A stretch of DNA of 23,198 bases from NCBI GenBank assembly GCA_964544635.1, contig CAZJCK010000056.1, positions 1 through 23,198 of the forward strand, in the 5' to 3' direction. This stretch comes from CAZJCK01 sp964544635. GTDB taxonomy: Bacteria > Zixibacteria > MSB-5A5 > GN15 > FEB-12. Below are positions 20,132 to 23,198 of the stretch, one piece after another. Every line of letters starts with the position of its first letter. Position 1 is the stretch's first letter. Both the position numbers and the translations under genes were made by a program. Below the pieces are notes generated by a model that saw only the letters and a list, made by a program, of their open reading frames with translations, was not told the DNA's origin and searched no databases.

Positions 20132-22822
20132 TCATACTCGGATAATGCGGGTAATCTTCAGTATCTGCCCGGCGATGAGGGGGATAGTCGAGGCGACGAA
20201 CGCCAGCAGCCAGCCGTCGAGGCCGGGGTGGGACAGACCGAGCACGTCGTTGAGCACCGGCAGGTAGATAGCGAGGACGATGATAGCGAGACTGACGGCG
20301 TGGGCGATCCATATAAAGGGGTTCCGGGTAATCTCGTTGCGGATGATCGGCGACAGCGGCTGGCGCATATTGAAGACGTGCCAGAGTCGCGACAGCGTCA
20401 GGGCAAGGAAGCTGACGGTGACGGCGCTCTCGGCCGGCATGCCGAGCCAGTGCATGGCGCCGAGAAGGGCGCCGATGATGACGGCAGCGATGATAACACC
20501 GTAGATGGCGACCGCGTACCAGTGTTGCCGGGTGAGGACGGCTTCGTCGGCCGGACGCGGCCGTTGCTCCATGACGCGCGGGTCTCCCCTGCCGACACCA
20601 AGTGACAGGGCGGGGAATACGTCGAGGACAACGTTCAGGAATAGAATCTGGAGCGGCAAGAGCGGCAGTGGCAGGGCGACGAGCGAAGCAAAGCCAACGG
20701 CGATAATTTCACTGACATTGCCGGAGAGCAGGTAGACGATAAACTTGCGGATATTGTTGAAGATGATGCGACCCTGCCGGACAGCGTGGACAATGGTCGG
20801 GAAAGCATCGTCCTGCAGAATCATGTCGGCGGCTTCCTTGGCCACCTCGGTGCCGCGCCGACCCATGGCGATGCCGATATCGGCTTCTTTGAGCGCAGGG
20901 GCATCGTTGACACCGTCGCCGGTCATAGCCACCACTGAGCCGGCCTTCTGGTGGGCATCGATAATATTCAGCTTCTGGCGCGGATCGACGCGCGAGAAGA
21001 TGGCGATGTCGAGCAGTTCGTCGCGCTCCTTAGCCGACATCTCCTTCACCTTGCCCAGCTCGGAGCCGAGCATGACATCGGGATCATCCTCGTCGACGAG
21101 GTTGACATCGCGGGCGATCTTGGCGGCGGTCCCGGGCTGATCGCCGGTGATCATAATGACACGGATACCGGCGTTGTGACACTCGTTGATGGCGTCGGCA
21201 ACGTCGTCACGGGCGGGATCGAGCAGGCCGACGAGACCGACCAGTGTCATACCGTCGTACGGTTCAGCGTCGCTGCTGTCAACCTGGTTGCGGGCCAGTG
21301 CGAGGACACGCAGGCCGTCGGAGGCGAGTTGCTTGTTGTAGTCGTGCCACTGCTCTTTGTCGTCGTCGGAGAGGTCAGAGGTACCATCGTCGGTCAGGAC
21401 AGAGGTGCAGTTGTCGATGACGGCTTCGGGAGCGCCTTTAATCGCTACATAGTAACCGTCGTCGGATTCATGAAAGGTCGCCATCTTGCGGGTTTCGCGA
21501 TCGAACGATTCTTCACGTTTTTCCGGCAGGTCGTCGAGGAGTTCCGGGCGTCCGAGGTCGATCAGTTTTCCAGCGCGAAGGAGGGCGACTTCCATTGGAT
21601 CGCCGGATGCACCGTTGTCATCACTACCATCGGATTTTCCCAGCGAGGCATTGGCGCACAACACGCCCATCTTGAGGGCTTCGCGAAGGAGCGACGAATC
21701 ATCAATGGGGACGGAGTCATCGTTGGAACGAAACGGATCGTCGGGGTTGTCGTCGTCAACATCGATATCGGCGTTGTGCAGACGGTAGCGGGTGACAGTC
21801 ATCTCGTTCTCAGTGAGAGTGCCCGTCTTGTCGGTACCGATGACACTGGTGGCGCCGAGGGTTTCGACCGAAGAGAGGCGGCGGATGAGGGCGTTGCGAC
21901 GGGCCATCAGTATCATACCGCGGGCGAGGGCGACGGTGGCGACAATCGGCAGGCCTTCGGGGATAGCGGCCACGGCGAGAGCGACGGCGCTCTTTATCAT
22001 GAGGGCGGTATCCTGACCGCGCAGGATGCCGACGACGGCGACGATAGCGGTAAGACCGAGGGTAACCCAGATGAGGCTGCGGGCGAGATGGTCGAGACGT
22101 TTTTCGAGCGGCGTGGCTTCATCCTCAGCCTCGGATACCATCGCCTGGACATTGCCGATTTCGGTATCGGTGCCGACGGCGACGGCAATGCCGATGCCGG
22201 TACCGCTGGTAACGGCGGTGCCCTTGTAGACCATGCCCAAACGTTCGGCCAACGGTGTGCTTTCGTCGGTAGCGTCGGTGTGCTTGGAGACGGGAACTGA
22301 TTCACCGGTGAGTGCCGATTCGTTGAGTTGCAATTTGTTGGCTTCGACCAGTCGGAGGTCGGCGGGGATAACGTCACCTTCGTCGATAAGCACGACATCG
22401 CCAAGAACGAGCTCGTCGGCAGGGATCGACTTTTCAGAACCGTCGCGCCGTACCCGACAGCGCACGGTGCCAAGGGAACGGAGGGCGTCCATTGATTTCA
22501 CTGCCTTCAACTCGGTGAAAAAGCCGATGACCGTGTTGATCAGGATGGCCGCGGCGACGGCGATTGCCTCGACTGTCTGGCCGATGAAAAACGAAACAAG
22601 GGCGGCGGCGGCAAGCAGGAGGATGACCAGGGACTTGAACTGATCGATGAGAATGGCAAGCGGGTGGCGGCGTTTGGCCTTAGCCAGAACATTGCGGCCA
22701 AATTGCTCGCGACGTGACGACACTTCGTCGCCGGACAGGCCGGAATTCACCGAGACTTCGAGACTATCGAGGATAGTGTCGACTGACTGGCTCCATGGAT
22801 GTTCTGGTTGCTTGCCCGACAT
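20132..22822 (-). CDS. Cation-transporting P-type ATPase, Ca2+ (P2A) type
   Basis: 896-residue inner-membrane pump. N-terminal actuator-side motif ALTGESVPVSK (TGES 172-175), membrane motif IPEGLP (Glu289), phosphorylation site DKTGTLT (Asp331), nucleotide site KGAPE (462-466) and hinge GDGVNDAP (635-642), all intact. Ion-site residues resemble Ca2+ pumps: Asn702 and Glu705 in M5 (SGNVSEII), Asn730 and Asp734 in M6 (FLNVVLD). SERCA has Thr799 next to the M6 Asp; here it is Leu733, as in one-site (PMR1-like) pumps. The last part holds four more membrane helices. Between 357 and 408 the nucleotide domain has an unusually Asp-rich stretch. Na+ or Mn2+ as substrate cannot be excluded. The ATG has no strong ribosome-binding site. 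Confidence 0.92.
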   Translation of the reverse strand: MSGKQPEHPWSQSVDTILDSLEVSVNSGLSGDEVSSRREQFGRNVLAKAKRRHPLAILIDQFKSLVILLLAAAALVSFFIGQTVEAIAVAAAILINTVIGFFTELKAVKSMDALRSLGTVRCRVRRDGSEKSIPADELVLGDVVLIDEGDVIPADLRLVEANKLQLNESALTGESVPVSKHTDATDESTPLAERLGMVYKGTAVTSGTGIGIAVAVGTDTEIGNVQAMVSEAEDEATPLEKRLDHLARSLIWVTLGLTAIVAVVGILRGQDTALMIKSAVALAVAAIPEGLPIVATVALARGMILMARRNALIRRLSSVETLGATSVIGTDKTGTLTENEMTVTRYRLHNADIDVDDDNPDDPFRSNDDSVPIDDSSLLREALKMGVLCANASLGKSDGSDDNGASGDPMEVALLRAGKLIDLGRPELLDDLPEKREESFDRETRKMATFHESDDGYYVAIKGAPEAVIDNCTSVLTDDGTSDLSDDDKEQWHDYNKQLASDGLRVLALARNQVDSSDAEPYDGMTLVGLVGLLDPARDDVADAINECHNAGIRVIMITGDQPGTAAKIARDVNLVDEDDPDVMLGSELGKVKEMSAKERDELLDIAIFSRVDPRQKLNIIDAHQKAGSVVAMTGDGVNDAPALKEADIGIAMGRRGTEVAKEAADMILQDDAFPTIVHAVRQGRIIFNNIRKFIVYLLSGNVSEIIAVGFASLVALPLPLLPLQILFLNVVLDVFPALSLGVGRGDPRVMEQRPRPADEAVLTRQHWYAVAIYGVIIAAVIIGALLGAMHWLGMPAESAVTVSFLALTLSRLWHVFNMRQPLSPIIRNEITRNPFIWIAHAVSLAIIVLAIYLPVLNDVLGLSHPGLDGWLLAFVASTIPLIAGQILKITRIIRV

Positions 22823-22903
22823 ACTGTTAGAGTATTGTTCCGCGATCTAAAAAGCAAGGATGGACAAGGCTCAGAAGATGAGCACGGGCAGATATGAGCA
22901 TGA

Positions 22904-23198
22904 TCAGTTGAGTCGCCAGATCCCGAGGTTAAGCGCGGAGGCATAAGAAACCCAGACGGCGTAGGGTATGAGGAGACCGCCGGCGAGGCGGTTTTGTCGC
23001 CAGAAGAGTACCGTTGTGATAATCAGCGAGGTGAGTAACAGCAGAATGTCGAAAGCGGCAAAGCCGATCAGATGAAGCCCGAAGAAGAGCCAGGACCAAA
23101 GGGCGTTAAAGAGGAGTTGGACCAGATAGAATGTCAGTGGCGCACGATTGCCGCGAAAGCCGCCGTGTCGCCAGATAAGCCAGGCGGCAACAGCCATG
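22904..23198 (-). CDS. TspO/MBR family protein, partial (start beyond the window)
   Basis: The visible 97 residues are the C-terminal two thirds of a TspO/translocator-type membrane protein: AAWLIWRHGG, YLVQLLFNALWSWLFFGLHLIG, ADILLLL-like helix, then LLIPYAVWVSYASALNLGIWRLN ending the protein as in family members. TspO binds porphyrins and takes part in stress and tetrapyrrole handling. The Met near the edge is most likely internal, since the family has about 60 more residues before it, so the true start lies beyond position 23198. It reads on the same strand as the P-type ATPase gene, 81 bp upstream of it, so the two may be co-transcribed. Confidence 0.88.
   Translation of the reverse strand, partial: MAVAAWLIWRHGGFRGNRAPLTFYLVQLLFNALWSWLFFGLHLIGFAAFDILLLLTSLIITTVLFWRQNRLAGGLLIPYAVWVSYASALNLGIWRLN

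Noticed and set aside
20951..22300. 449-codon open frame on the plus strand
   Set aside because: It is antisense to the P-type ATPase gene, which has all family motifs; the plus-strand translation is Gly/Val/Asp-rich shadow sequence.

Overview
This 23.2 kb chromosomal window is moderately GC-rich and densely coded on both strands. It looks like a Gram-negative (diderm) bacterium, because it encodes a porin, a second outer-membrane barrel and a secreted protein ending in a FlgD-like/T9SS-style sorting domain (YPNPFNPST ... GVYFYRL). That tail, together with the repeat-rich secreted protein and the many small GC-rich hairpin repeats, recalls the FCB superphylum and uncultured lineages such as Zixibacteria. 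The lineage is an inference and no marker gene proves it. I see no prophage, transposase, CRISPR array or rRNA.

Layout. 70-1599 (minus): yebC followed directly by a HAD-IIA phosphatase. 1710-2386: tRNA-Thr(CGU) with its promoter, a repeat-rich stretch (21-bp direct repeat, nested palindrome, 41-bp tandem repeat) and a small unknown gene. 2743-7042 (plus): a trehalose locus, DUF5752-type gene - treT - otsB - otsA, encoding two different routes to trehalose; otsA has its own promoter and a start-codon hairpin. 7303-8604: an exported protein with an HEAFH zinc-peptidase motif. 8740-9711: tRNA-Leu(UAA) with promoter and terminator, then a MntP-type manganese exporter gene (minus). 9927-11162: a secreted tandem-repeat protein with a C-terminal sorting domain, interrupted by one in-frame TAA. 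11411-13360: a divergent PhoU-like gene and a porin gene separated by a region with four TTAACA-like direct repeats at exact 11-bp spacing, a very likely PhoB/PhoP operator. 13490-14707: a Cys/Met-metabolism PLP lyase. 14971-16491 (minus): GlsB/YeaQ-type membrane protein - encapsulated ferritin - encapsulin, an iron-storage nanocompartment operon. 16551-17102 (minus): an outer-membrane barrel. 17438-19927 (plus): a large secreted S9 peptidase ending in a textbook terminator. 20132-22822 (minus): a Ca2+-type P-ATPase. 22904 to the end (minus): TspO, cut by the window edge.

Functional themes. Much of the window concerns stress and ion homeostasis: compatible-solute (trehalose) synthesis, iron storage in an encapsulin, manganese and calcium export, phosphate sensing and uptake, and a GlsB-type stress membrane protein. 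The clearest mechanistically interesting items are the encapsulin/ferritin pair with its cargo tag, the Pho operator between phoU-like and porin genes, the doubled trehalose pathway with the structured otsA leader, the nonsense codon in the sorting-domain protein, and two families of 27-bp dispersed palindromes.

All family assignments come from reading the translated sequences and from memory of the families; no searches were run.
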